Source: Bacteroidia bacterium
GTDB taxonomy: Bacteria > Bacteroidota > Bacteroidia > B-17B0 > Aurantibacillaceae
Direction: 5' to 3'
Assembly (NCBI GenBank): GCA_026003255.1
Contig: BPGX01000006.1
Span: forward strand, 100,589 to 164,588
DNA length: 64,000 nucleotides
This document shows, in pieces, positions 49,086-61,085 of this stretch; the first letter of the stretch is position 1, and the number at the start of each line of letters is the position of its first letter. The notes below the pieces were generated by a model. It did not search any database. It was not told where the DNA came from and worked only from the letters and a program-made list of their open reading frames with translations. A program made the translations under genes and the position numbers.

Positions 49086-50018
49086 TCAAAAATAGCGCGG
49101 ATGAACAACAGATTTATTTTTTTTGGCAAAATCGTATCCAATAAAAACTTCGTGAGCTCCTCTACCTACTTGGCCTATTTTATTAATACCTAAATCATAG
49201 GCATATCCTGCCCTGAATTTATCGGTTAAATATATTTGTGTTAAAACAACAAATGCATTTTTTGTTCTAATTGATGCTCCTATCCAGAATCGTTTATAAA
49301 ACATCAGGTTTAAATTTAAGTCGTTGGCATTGGGGGCTCCTTGTGATGCTCTTATTAGTAAAGAGGGTTGTATAGCAAAATTATCGCTAAACTCAAATGT
49401 ATAACCAATATGCAAAAAACCGTGCTGTGATAAATACTTTGGTTCTACCGAATTTTTGTAAATATGTTTATTAATTAATGTATTGGATAAATGATTAATG
49501 GCAAATCCTGCAAAAAATTTATGGGTGTAGTAAAATATTCCAAAATCAGCATTAAATGCGGTTTTTTGTACAATACCTTGATTGGCATATATGTCGGTTT
49601 GATCTTTGTATTCTATTTTATTTGTATCAAAGCGATAATTAAAAGCTCCTATTCGTAAGCCAAAGGCTAAATTGCTTTTTTTAAAAGGCAGTTTATACGA
49701 ATATGTTCCTAATGCTCCTGTTACGTTTTTGGGACCTATTTGATCGCTTATTATCTGTAACCCAACCCCGGCTCTTAAAGCAATAGGAGTATTTATGCTT
49801 AGCATAGCTGTTTTAGGTGCTCCGGGTATTGATATCCATTGGTTTCTATTTATTAAAAAGGAGCTAATGGCTTCTCTCGACCCAGCATAAGCTGGGTTAA
49901 TAACAAAATGATTCACCATGTACTGACTAAACATTGCATCCTGCTGGGCAATAGCCTTTTCTGAAGCCATTAAAAGCAATATGCCCAATAAGATTTTGTT
50001 TACTTTGTTTAGTTTCAT
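49086..50018 (-). CDS. PorP/SprF family type IX secretion outer-membrane protein
   Basis: This 310-residue protein has a signal peptide and the PorP/SprF opening QQDAMFSQYMVNHFVINPAY, followed by RNQWISIPGAPKTAMLSI. The rest looks like outer-membrane beta-strands ending YDFAKKNKSVVHPRYF. SprF-type members dock with specific type B cargo (for example SprF with SprB) at the surface. Here it lies directly between a type B cargo gene and the PorE-like gene, so it is probably the dedicated anchor for the cargo at 50144. Confidence 0.93.
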   Translation of the reverse strand: MKLNKVNKILLGILLLMASEKAIAQQDAMFSQYMVNHFVINPAYAGSREAISSFLINRNQWISIPGAPKTAMLSINTPIALRAGVGLQIISDQIGPKNVTGALGTYSYKLPFKKSNLAFGLRIGAFNYRFDTNKIEYKDQTDIYANQGIVQKTAFNADFGIFYYTHKFFAGFAINHLSNTLINKHIYKNSVEPKYLSQHGFLHIGYTFEFSDNFAIQPSLLIRASQGAPNANDLNLNLMFYKRFWIGASIRTKNAFVVLTQIYLTDKFRAGYAYDLGINKIGQVGRGAHEVFIGYDFAKKNKSVVHPRYF

Positions 50019-50143
50019 TTATTATTGTACAATTTAGTTGTCTTTGTGCTTTTATCTTATTTGCTAACTACCGTTTGCCAACTGCTTTTTTCATCGCCAA
50101 TTTGTCAAATCATCAAATCAACTAATCGCTATTTACTAAATTT

Positions 50144-50914
50144 CTACCTGGTCAATTCCACCCATCCTTTAAATTGTTGATTGGGGATGTTGATAATATA
50201 AAAATAAGTGCCGTTGGGTAATTTTTCACCTGTAAACGACCAAATACCATCCCAAACTACATTAGTATTGTCATATGCGTTTTTCTGCCAAACAATATCA
50301 CCCCAACGGTTATATATTGCTACCGAATTTTCAGGATAAAATTCAATTCCATCAATAATCCATGTATCGTTTACCCCATCGCCATTAGGGCTAAATCCTG
50401 AATAAATTTTAAGCAAGCAATCGCCTTCGTATTCAATTCCAATATTAACGGTATCTTGATAAACACGATTATAAAAATCTGTAACTGTAATTATATAATT
50501 TCCGGGTTTAAGGTTATATAAAGTATCTATGCTATCAGCAGAGGTGTTTATCGGTACATACCCGAGCTGTGTATCTTCAAATTCATAATTAATGGTAAAG
50601 GGGGAAACTCCGCCCTCTATAATAACTTTTAATGCTCCATTATTTGACCCTTTACAAGTAGAAGAATATGTTTTTACAGATAAACTAAATGCTTGACTGC
50701 TATTTGCTTGTGGCTGATGAAAGCCTTGTGTTAATATATTGTTTGAATTATTAATGGTTAGTATTACCGCCTCTCCTGCTGATGCAGAAATACTACCCCC
50801 GCTAAAATTATAAAAACCTCCGACACTACCAACCAGTACAGGAGAAAGCTGTACCTGTGATATTGCATTAAAGCTTAGTAATAAAAAGGTTATTTTTAAA
50901 ATAATACTGCGCAT
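50144..50914 (-). CDS. T9SS cargo with type B (gliding-motility-associated) sorting domain
   Basis: This 256-residue exported protein has a signal peptide (ILKITFLLLSFNAISQ), then a short domain with SPVLVGSVGGFYNFSGGSIS and ILTQGFHQPQ, typical of small PorP-linked cargo. A PKD-like middle follows (SVKTYSSTCKGSNNGALKVI), then the type B sorting domain (YSGFSPNGDGVNDTWIID, IYNRWGDIVWQ, NGTYFYIINIP). It starts 3 bases after the collagen-like gene ends and is read with it. A likely role is to link the collagen-like protein to the PorP-like anchor, which is inference. Confidence 0.9.
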   Translation of the reverse strand: MRSIILKITFLLLSFNAISQVQLSPVLVGSVGGFYNFSGGSISASAGEAVILTINNSNNILTQGFHQPQANSSQAFSLSVKTYSSTCKGSNNGALKVIIEGGVSPFTINYEFEDTQLGYVPINTSADSIDTLYNLKPGNYIITVTDFYNRVYQDTVNIGIEYEGDCLLKIYSGFSPNGDGVNDTWIIDGIEFYPENSVAIYNRWGDIVWQKNAYDNTNVVWDGIWSFTGEKLPNGTYFYIINIPNQQFKGWVELTR

Positions 50915-50917
50915 TAA

Positions 50918-53260
<2,343 letters not shown>

Positions 53261-53283
53261 TTAATGATTTTGGGAGAAATTTT

Positions 53284-55069
53284 TTATATGCGAACACCTA
53301 TAACAAGAATATCATCCACCTGTTCGTGGGCGCCTCTCCAGTTTTCAATAGTATCGTTTAAGAAGCGCTTTTGTTCTTCCATTGATTTATTTTGAATATC
53401 CAATATAAGTTGACGGAACTGTTTTACCATGAACTTTTTGCCTTTTGTTCCGCCAAACTGGTCGGCATATCCATCAGAGAAAATATAAATAGTATCACCC
53501 TTTTTTAATTGAATGTTATGGCTGGTGTATTTACGATAATCACTATCTTCTAAGGCTCCGCCTATGGGGAATTTATCTGCTTTAATTTCTATTAATTTTC
53601 CATCTCTAACTAAATACAATGGATTATATGCTCCGGCAAATTGTAGTTCATATGTTTCTGAATCGTAAGAGCATAATGCTATATCCATTCCATCTTTTGA
53701 TGTTCCTTCTTCAACGCCTTGATGTAGGGTGTCTTTAACCCCTTTACTTAATTTATTTAAAATTTCACCGGGGTTATTCTCTTCTTTAACGATTTGTTTA
53801 AGCAAATTATATCCTACTATACTCATAAAGGCTCCCGGCACACCGTGTCCTGTACAATCTACAGCTGCAAAAAACACTTTTTTGCCAACTTTTTCCATCC
53901 AGTAAAAGTCTCCGGAAACAATGTCTTTAGGTTTGTAAAGTACGAAAGAATCAGGTAATTGTTTTTTTACGTCTGCTTCAAGTGGCAAAATGGCTTCCTG
54001 AATTCGTTTAGCATATTTAATACTATCAGTAACTTCATTATATAAATGTTCAAGTTTGACTCTTTGACGTTCGATTTCTTCTTTTTGGCGAACTACTTCT
54101 GCAGTACGTTCTTCTACTTTTTGCTCAAGGAATCGTTCGTTTTCATACAAGTCATCACGCATTTTTAGTAAAGCATGCCCTAATGTATCTTGTTCGCTTA
54201 ATGGATGATATTCCTGTGAGAAATTACCGGCACCCAAACCTTTGGCAAATTCTGTTTGGCGTTCTACTGCGCTAATTAATTGATTTAAGGCCATTGACAT
54301 TTCTCCAATCTCATCGTTGCGTGGTTCAATTTTTTCTTTAGGAACAATTCCTCTTCCCATTTGAAGCAACAATCGCTTAAGCTGATAAACAGGTCGCACA
54401 ATAGAACGTACCGTAAAAAATGCAATTAATAATCCTCCCAATGTTAATGCAATACCTAATAAACGAACAATTAATTTGCAGCTCACTAAAAGAGGAGTTC
54501 ATACGTTTGGTTGACTCTTTAGCCAAATTTTGCTGATCGGCAATTAAATCAGAAAGCAGCTCCATTACCTTTTCATACTTTTCATTTAAATCTCCTTCAT
54601 CTACAGATTCTCTGGCGATTAAAACAATAAGGGGGTCTTTATAAACTTCAATACTGTTTAGTTCATTCATTATTCTTTTATGTTCTTTAAATAAGAGGTC
54701 AAGCCATCCAAAAATTTCCCTAAGCTTTTCCTGCTCACTGGGCTGCCAGTTTTCTGAGTATTTGTGTAATTTTTCTTTAAGATTAGGATAATCTTTAAAC
54801 ACCAGCTGGCGATGGCTGTTTTTAAAATCTATATCATCTGAACTTGCAAAATATACCCATTTTGAAATCAGCATTTTTGACTGTACAAGTAAAAGATTTA
54901 ATTCTTCTAAAGCATCAACCGAAGGATTTACCACATTGGTAATTTCATCGTTTATTTCTTTGCTATTATTGGTTGTTTTAAATGTTAGATAAAAGGCTGA
55001 CAGGGTAAAGAATATTAATATTCCAAACCCAAATCCAATTTTTCTACCTATGGTAATTCTTAATTTCAT
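53284..55069 (-). CDS. HAMP-domain SpoIIE/PP2C serine phosphatase, one frameshift
   Basis: The N-terminal part (55069-54477) has a membrane helix (FGFGILIFFTLSAFYLTF), a periplasmic four-helix-type sensor domain and SSFSEL. The second part supplies the next membrane helix (LLGIALTLGGLLIAFFTV), a HAMP domain (RSIVRPVYQLKRLL...DEIGEMSMALNQL), a coiled coil (ERFLEQKVEERTAEVVRQKE) and the SpoIIE phosphatase (FFAAVDCTGHGVPGAFMSIV, GMDIALCSYD, DTIYIFSDGYADQFGG). The metal-binding Asp residues are in place. Removing one base from the run at 54475-54477 makes one gene of about 595 residues. Such phosphatases dephosphorylate anti-anti-sigma factors in partner switching. Confidence 0.92.
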
Positions 55070-55071
55070 TT

Positions 55072-55950
55072 TTATTTATCTAATGCATCTAAACGAGCTC
55101 TGATAGCATTAGATTTTTCAAATTCATTTAAGCTGATATAGATTCCTTCAAGACCTTTTAGTGTTTCAACTCTATTAGGATCGAGCTCGAGGGCTTTTTC
55201 CATAAAAGGTAATGATTGTTTAAATATTGCTACACAATTGTCTTGTATTTCCATTAAAGCATAAATATCTAAATCATAATCTAAATTATTTATAATGTTT
55301 ACAGCTTTATTGTAAAAAAGAATTCCTAAATTATAATTGGCACTTAAATTATTGGAATCAAGCTTTAGTACCTCTTGATACATATTTCTTACTCCCAAGA
55401 ATTTAAATTCTTTCTTAGCTGAATCCTGCTCTGCCTGATATTGACTATTGAGCATTGAGGCCAAAGCAAGCAAGAACTCTATTGTTTTTGGTTTTAAATC
55501 GGCTTGAGGGTCAATAAGCAGCATTGTTTCTTTGTATTTTTCAAATGCTTTTTGCGCAGCTTCGGGATTGTTGGCATTAATACTATTTGCCGCATCGTTA
55601 TTTAGGGTGGTAGCAAGGAATTTTAATGTTTGCTTATTCTCGTTTATATTTTCTCCTTTGGTGTCCAGCTCCATTGATTTTTTAAGTGCGGCTATCGCCT
55701 GATTTCTTAAAGGAGATAACGGATTGCTCTTTTCGTTTTTCTTGTAAAGTTCTTTATAAACAAATCCTTTTACATACCAGGTGTATGAATCTGAAGAGGT
55801 TGCTTCATTTAAAACTGCTGCATCTATTTCTGTTTTGGCTTTTTCAAAATCTCCGGCTTCAACAAATTCTAATGCTTTGACAACCCTTTCCTTCTGAGCA
55901 AAAGAGGCTGCTGTTAATAGCATCATCAGATATGTAAGCCAAATTCTCAT
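55072..55950 (-). CDS. Exported TPR-repeat protein
   Basis: This 292-residue protein has a signal peptide (TYLMMLLTAASFAQ) and about six tetratricopeptide repeats (residues 20-290), such as ALEFVEAGDFEKAKTEIDAA and DSNNLSANYNLGILFYNKAV. It lies 2 bases before the phosphatase gene and overlaps the YfiR-like gene by 4 bases, so all three are one operon. It may act as a periplasmic scaffold feeding signals to the sensor domain of the phosphatase; that is inference from position. Confidence 0.85.
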   Translation of the reverse strand: MRIWLTYLMMLLTAASFAQKERVVKALEFVEAGDFEKAKTEIDAAVLNEATSSDSYTWYVKGFVYKELYKKNEKSNPLSPLRNQAIAALKKSMELDTKGENINENKQTLKFLATTLNNDAANSINANNPEAAQKAFEKYKETMLLIDPQADLKPKTIEFLLALASMLNSQYQAEQDSAKKEFKFLGVRNMYQEVLKLDSNNLSANYNLGILFYNKAVNIINNLDYDLDIYALMEIQDNCVAIFKQSLPFMEKALELDPNRVETLKGLEGIYISLNEFEKSNAIRARLDALDK

Positions 55951-56504
55951 TCTACTAAAATTGCCAATGATAAGAGGTTAGTACTTACTTTTAAATCTTG
56001 TTTTTCCGCATTTGATTTGTTTAGCTCAAAAGCCGGTTTATTATTTTGTACCACAAAGTTGATTGCAGCTCCCTGCTTGGCAAATCCTTGCTTTTCAGTA
56101 ATTAACAGGGTACTGTTTTTCTTAATTTTTGCAATAATTTCAGTTAATGGAGTTGTAACATCAGGAGCAACAATCAGCATATGACAATTTGTAATTGCAG
56201 CCACATTCGGAAACGTTCTTATTTCAAAAGATTGATTGCCAACTTTTTTTGTTGATGCCATATTGTTTAACTCCGACAAGAGAGGGGAGTTTCCTAAAAT
56301 ACCAATAACAAAATTACCGTCTTTATAACTTTGAGGCCATTCAAAATACTTGGTAAAATTGTAAACAAACATTGCCTTGTACTTGGCATTAGTATCAATA
56401 TTCTGAGCTAAACGATAAGGAATAGGAATGTAAGAGCAAAAGAATATTAAAAGCACAATTGGTAGTATGCTTTTAATTAATCGTTGTATGTAGTTTATCA
56501 ACAA
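55947..56504 (-). CDS. YfiR-like (DUF4154) periplasmic protein
   Basis: This 185-residue protein has an N-terminal membrane segment (SILPIVLLIFFCSYIPIP) and the YfiR/DUF4154 pattern: KYKAMFVYNFTKYFEWPQSY, FVIGILGNSPLLSEL, CHMLIVAPD and ITEKQGFAKQGAAINFVVQN. In Pseudomonas, YfiR restrains the diguanylate cyclase YfiN. Here the downstream effector is a SpoIIE phosphatase, so it is probably the sensor side of that system. It is the first gene of the operon. Confidence 0.9.
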   Translation of the reverse strand: MLINYIQRLIKSILPIVLLIFFCSYIPIPYRLAQNIDTNAKYKAMFVYNFTKYFEWPQSYKDGNFVIGILGNSPLLSELNNMASTKKVGNQSFEIRTFPNVAAITNCHMLIVAPDVTTPLTEIIAKIKKNSTLLITEKQGFAKQGAAINFVVQNNKPAFELNKSNAEKQDLKVSTNLLSLAILVE

Positions 56505-56585
56505 GGTTTGCTCTGAAATTTAAGCGGTTTAACTTTCAAATATATACGCTTTTTGTATTCAGTCCAAACCTTGTGCCAAATAAAA

Positions 56586-57014
56586 TCAAAACATTTTTAG
56601 ATAAGACATTAGAGCAGCGTCTTCCTTTTTGCGCATTTTTTCTTTTTGTTCATTTGTTTTGTCTTTATATCCTGCTAGATGCAATGCGCCATGAATGATA
56701 ACGCGCAATAACTCTTTTTCAAAATCCACTTCAAATTTTTGTGCGTTTTCTTTTACACGGTCAATGCTGATATACATCTCTCCATTTAAAGTCTTTCCTT
56801 CTGAATAATCAAATGTGATAATATCGGTATAGGTATTATGGTTTAAAAAGCGCTGATTTAAATCCAGCAAAAAATCGTCTGAACAAAACACATAGGCAAT
56901 TTGTCCGCAGATTTTCTTTTCTTTTTCAATAGTTTCGATAATCCATGCTGAAATATTTTTTTTGTTTTTTAGGGTAAATTTTATGTCTGAGTTTGAAAAA
57001 GAAATTTTGTTCAT
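56586..57014 (-). CDS. ybeY: Endoribonuclease YbeY
   Basis: YbeY is a metal-dependent endonuclease in 16S rRNA 3' maturation and ribosome quality control. The 142-residue protein has TYTDIITFDYSEGKTLNGEM and the metal motif IIHGALHLAGYKDK. His108 and His112 are present, but the third ligand of E. coli YbeY (GYDH) is replaced by K-D-K here, with Asp118 as the nearest candidate. Bacteroidota members often show this change. It lies 81 bases downstream of a terminator that follows the ATP-binding protein gene. Confidence 0.93.
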   Translation of the reverse strand: MNKISFSNSDIKFTLKNKKNISAWIIETIEKEKKICGQIAYVFCSDDFLLDLNQRFLNHNTYTDIITFDYSEGKTLNGEMYISIDRVKENAQKFEVDFEKELLRVIIHGALHLAGYKDKTNEQKEKMRKKEDAALMSYLKMF

Positions 57015-57054
57015 ACGTATTTTTCTTATGGTTCAGCCACAAAGAAAACAAAAA

Positions 57055-57078
57055 AGCCATCAAAAATATTTGATGGCT
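57055..57078 (-). terminator. Terminator after the anti-sigma-like kinase gene
   Basis: A 10-bp stem (AGCCATCAAA at 57055-57064 with TTTGATGGCT at 57069-57078) around AATA is followed on the minus strand by six T. It separates the kinase gene from ybeY. Confidence 0.88.
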
Positions 57079-57100
57079 AAAATTTATCTGTAAGTGTGTA

Positions 57101-57517
57101 TTAATTATTGAAGATTTTAAACGAAATATTTACTTTTCTACCATTATTTTCAAACTCAATTTTATCTGCCAGGTTTTTCATTAAAAAAACTCCACGTCCA
57201 TTAGGTTTTTCAAGGTTTTCCGGGTCAGTTGGGTCGGGTAAATTATTAAAGTCAAAGCCATCGCCTTGATCTTCAACGGAAAATACCAATTGGTCTTCTC
57301 CTGGATTAAAAATAACTGAAAAAGTTTTTTCAGGATTTTGTTTATTGCCATGAATAATGGCGTTATTTACTGCTTCTGTAACTGCAATTAATATGTTGCC
57401 GTAATAATCTTCTTTTATTTTATAATCTGAACAAACCTGATCAACCAACTTTTCAACTTCTTTAATATTTTCAATGGTTGATTCCAGTTCCAGTTTTTGT
57501 GCTTCCATAAGTACCAT
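57101..57517 (-). CDS. Anti-sigma-factor-like ATP-binding protein (RsbW/SpoIIAB type)
   Basis: This 138-residue GHKL-fold kinase domain has the N box EAVNNAIIHGNKQNP, the G1 box VEDQGDGFDF and the G2 box NGRGVFLMKNLADK. Such proteins phosphorylate an anti-anti-sigma partner or hold a sigma factor. With the SpoIIE phosphatase at 53.3 kb it gives both enzymes of a partner-switching module, although the STAS-domain substrate is not in this window. It starts 3 bases after the DUF4175 gene ends and is likely transcribed with it. Confidence 0.93.
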   Translation of the reverse strand: MVLMEAQKLELESTIENIKEVEKLVDQVCSDYKIKEDYYGNILIAVTEAVNNAIIHGNKQNPEKTFSVIFNPGEDQLVFSVEDQGDGFDFNNLPDPTDPENLEKPNGRGVFLMKNLADKIEFENNGRKVNISFKIFNN

Positions 57518-57520
57518 AAT

Positions 57521-60500
57521 TTAATCCTCCAGCTTATTAAAATATTCGTTTACCTTTTTCTTATAAAAAGGCTGCAAAGTTACCGGAACGGTTTTTAACA
57601 ACTCTGCCTCCTTCTCTTTTTGCCTTTTATACTCAAAAAATTGCTCAGGGTTACTAAAATTTTGATTTTTTGCTTCATTAGATTGTCTTTTTTCGTCAAA
57701 CTCGCGTTCACGCTCAGCTTTTTCTGCTTCGAGCAGTTTTGTCAAAATTTCCTGCTGTCGCTTTAATGTTTCCTGGGTTATTTGTTTGTTTACCAAATCT
57801 TTTTCGGTTTCTTCCATCATTTTGGCCAGCTTATCCATATTTCCTGCTCCGGGTTTTCCGTTTTCACCATCTTTTCCCAGTTCTTCTGCAAGTTTTCTTA
57901 ATTGCTGTCGGATGGCTTCCTGTTGTGCTGCTGTTTTTGCTAAATCTTCGCTAATTCCAGAGCTTCCTTTGCTTCTTCCTTTAGGCATTCCTCCTTGTTT
58001 CTCCATCTGTTCTTTCATTTTTTGTATTTGCTGATTGATTTGCTCCTGCATTTTGCGCATACTTTGTGCAGATGACTTAGGCATTGATTTAGATTGACCT
58101 CCGCCACCGGGTTTATTACAGCTACCTTGTCCTTGCTTTTGTTGAGCTGCTTGCTGTTGCATCTGTTTTAAAGCTTCACTTAAAAGAAGTGCAAGATTAT
58201 TAACAGATGTCATTACATATTGCTGGCGGGCAGTTGCCATAGCGGTTTGGCGTTCGCCTAAAAACTCGAGCGATTTATCCATATTCATGTGGATAGCCGA
58301 AATTTCTTTGTTAATTGTTGCGCTGATTTGCGGAACGCGTTTGCTTAAAGCAAGCAAACTATCTTCGGCAACTTTTGCATCGTCTTTTAGTTTCTTTTGT
58401 TGTTGTGTAAGTTTTACATATTGTGGATTGTTTTTGTCTGTTTTTTTTCAACTCTTGCATAATACGCTCTTGCTCAAATGATGTGGCTATGAGATTTTCT
58501 AAAATTTCGCGGAGGGTTTTCATATCTTCTTCGCTTTGCTGCTGTTCGTTTGCCTGCATTGCCATATCCATTTGATTGGCCATGTCCTGCATTTTTTGAG
58601 AAGCATTTTTTTGCGATTCCGAAGCTTTTTTATTGTTGTTTTTTTGCAACTCTTTTGAGCTGTTTTCCATTTGTTGCTGTATTTCTTTTTCTTGCTGTTC
58701 GGTGTCCGGCAAATTCATGGGGTCTTCCAGCTCTTTGTTTTTCTTTTCGGCATCGTCAATTTGTTTTTTTAATTCCTCAAACTGTTTGTTCAATTCGTTT
58801 TGCTTTTGTTCTAATTGCTTGCTATCTGCATTTTTTTGTTGCGATTGTTCTGAAAGTTTTTCTTGCTCTTTAGCTAATTCTTTTAGCTTATCAATGCTTT
58901 CCTGCATTTTTTGCTCTACTTCTAAACGCTTGAATAATTCCAGCGTTCGGTCTAATTCTTTTTCCAAATCTTTATTGGAAAGTTTCATTTGCTCGTTCAG
59001 GTCTTTCAGCTTGTCTTTGTTTAGCTGTTCCATCAGCTTTTCCATTTGTCGGAAAAGTTCTTTCATTTCATCGTTGAGCACTTTTTCAAAAATTTCTTCG
59101 AGTTGTTTTTGTTTTTCTAAAATGCGTTCATTTTGGTCGTTATACTGATTTTGTTGATTAAAATTCTGTTGTGTTTGCTTTTGTATATCTTCTACTTTTT
59201 GCTGCAATTCTTTTTGTTTATTAAGTAAATCCTGCATTTTCTTTTTATCATTCCAGTCAAGATTTTGTTTTTCAATCATGCGCTTGTTCATCTCGTTAAT
59301 TTCTTTTTGCAAGGCTTTAGCTTCCTGCAAAGCGCTTTCGAGCGATGATTTAATATTCTGATTATTTTTTTCTGCCTGTTCCTGAAGTTCTTTTTTAGTT
59401 GGTGCTTTATATATCAGCGTTTTGCTGCGTGTAGATTTTGAGCCGTTTACGCCATCATTATCAAACACTTCAAAATAATATTCCACCATATCGCCCGGTT
59501 GAATTTCCATTTCTGTTAAATCAAATACATGAAAAAACGATTGACGGGTTGTTTTTTTATCAATGGCTATTGAGCTTTGGCTGCGCTTTTCTTCTTTGCT
59601 TTCTCCTTTGGTATGAATAATATTAAAACTCAAATTTCTAAAGCCATAATCATCGGCAATGCTTCCTCTAAAATAAACACGTTTGGGCGATAGGCTATCT
59701 ATACGCTCCTCTACTTCAATTTCAGGATAAGCATCAGGAATTACATTAATGGCGTAGCTGATAGCATCTTTGTTTTTTACAAACTGATTGGCTGCCGTAA
59801 CGGTATATTGATTGCTTCTTAAAAATCGTTGTTCAAACACAAATCCGTTTTCGCGATTTGGAGAAAGACTAAACGATGTGTCGGCAAAGGCCATGCGCAG
59901 TGCTTGTGCGTTTTGCGTAGAAAAATTCCATTTTACAATTGTTCCTGCCGGAATAGTTAAATCGCCACTATTGGCAATTTCTTCGTTTTTCTTTCCTATG
60001 TATGAGGGATAAACCAGTTCTAATTTAAAATCGAGCAAAAGCGGATAGGGCAACACCTGCAACTCAAATTCTTTTGAAAAAACTTCATTAGCATAAAGTG
60101 TAAAACGAACGTTTTCCTGAACATTTTTAAACAAATAAGAAAACTTAACCGGGCTTAACTTGTCTAATTTAAAAGAGCTTTCGCCAATTTTTATGTAGGC
60201 GTTTTCGGGTGTTTCGTTGCCTTTTACATTTATGATTAATTCAAAATCTTCCTGCTGAATAGCGCTTAACTCATTATTTTCGATAAAAAAAGTAAAGGGT
60301 GCGGGTTTTTCAAAATACACATCGTGCTTAACCAATCGTTCTGCGCTTTCGGTAATAGCTCCGGGACGAATAATGAGTACTAAAATTAAAACACTTAATG
60401 GTACAGCTGCGTAGCGTACATAGTGCAGATTTTTCTTAATATCAATGGCCGCATCGAATGGCAAGGGTTTTAGCTGCGCTATTTTTTGATTAATACTTGC

Positions 60501-60896
60501 TTCTAACAAAGAAAGCGATACAACGCTCACCTGTGCCTTGTTTTGTTGAAGCTGCAGCACATTGAGCAAGCGGTCTTCTACTTCTCTGAAATGTGTTCCA
60601 ATAATTTTTGCTGCTTCTTCATACGAAATAATTTGCCCCATGCGATATAACTTAAGCAAAGGAATAATTACATAGCGTAGCAATACCAAAATCGAAAGGG
60701 TAATAAAGCCATAAAACAAAATGGTACGGGTAAGCGATTGGAAACGGCCGAAATATTCTAAAAAAGCAATAGCCAGGAAAAAGCTCAGCAGCAATGCAAA
60801 AGAATAGATGGCGCCTTTTACCAGCAAGTTTTTATAGTACTTGCGAATAAAGGCGTCCAGCTTTTCTATTAATGTATGAAAATTTGCAGCTGCCAT
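57521..60896 (-). CDS. DUF4175-family large membrane protein with Gln-rich coiled coil, one frameshift
   Basis: Two open pieces (60896-58359 and 58357-57521) are one gene of about 1,122 residues. Shortening the eight-base run at 58441-58448 by one joins ERIMQELKKTDKNNPQY to KDDAKVAEDSLLALSKR. Two or three membrane helices (residues about 25-85 and 155-180) come first, then a periplasmic beta domain (200-500) and a long Gln/Lys/Glu coiled coil (about 510-820), then a Gly/Gln/Pro-rich linker (GGGGQSKSMPKSSAQSMRKM) and a helical end. The family is widespread in Bacteroidota; its function is unknown. The length suggests spanning or bracing the envelope. Confidence 0.9.
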
Positions 60897-60980
60897 TTTT
60901 TGCTAAACGTTAGCCATTAAATTTTGTTGCTAACATACAAAGATAGTGAATAGTATAGAGCTTAAACATATCCGTTAAAA

Positions 60981-61085
60981 TTTGCTTTTTTTAAATATTT
61001 TTATATCTTCGCTTTGTTAAACCTAAAAATTTTTGCTTATGGCACATTTTACATATTTAAGGGCAGGGCTTTGAAAATTAACCCA
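60981..61085 (+). promoter_or_regulatory. Shared T9SS-cargo promoter and leader, copy 3
   Basis: TTTG (60981-60984), 19 bases, TATCTTCG (61004-61011), then the conserved leader and ATG at 61039 encoding MAHFTYLRAGL before a TGA. The poly-C tract of the other copies is reduced to ACCC here. Promoter spacing is identical to copies 1 and 2. Confidence 0.75.

Noticed and set aside
58633..59148. 171-codon plus-strand ORF rich in Ser, Phe and Cys
   Set aside because: Antisense of the Gln/Lys-rich coiled coil of the DUF4175 gene, where the codon bias keeps the other strand open.
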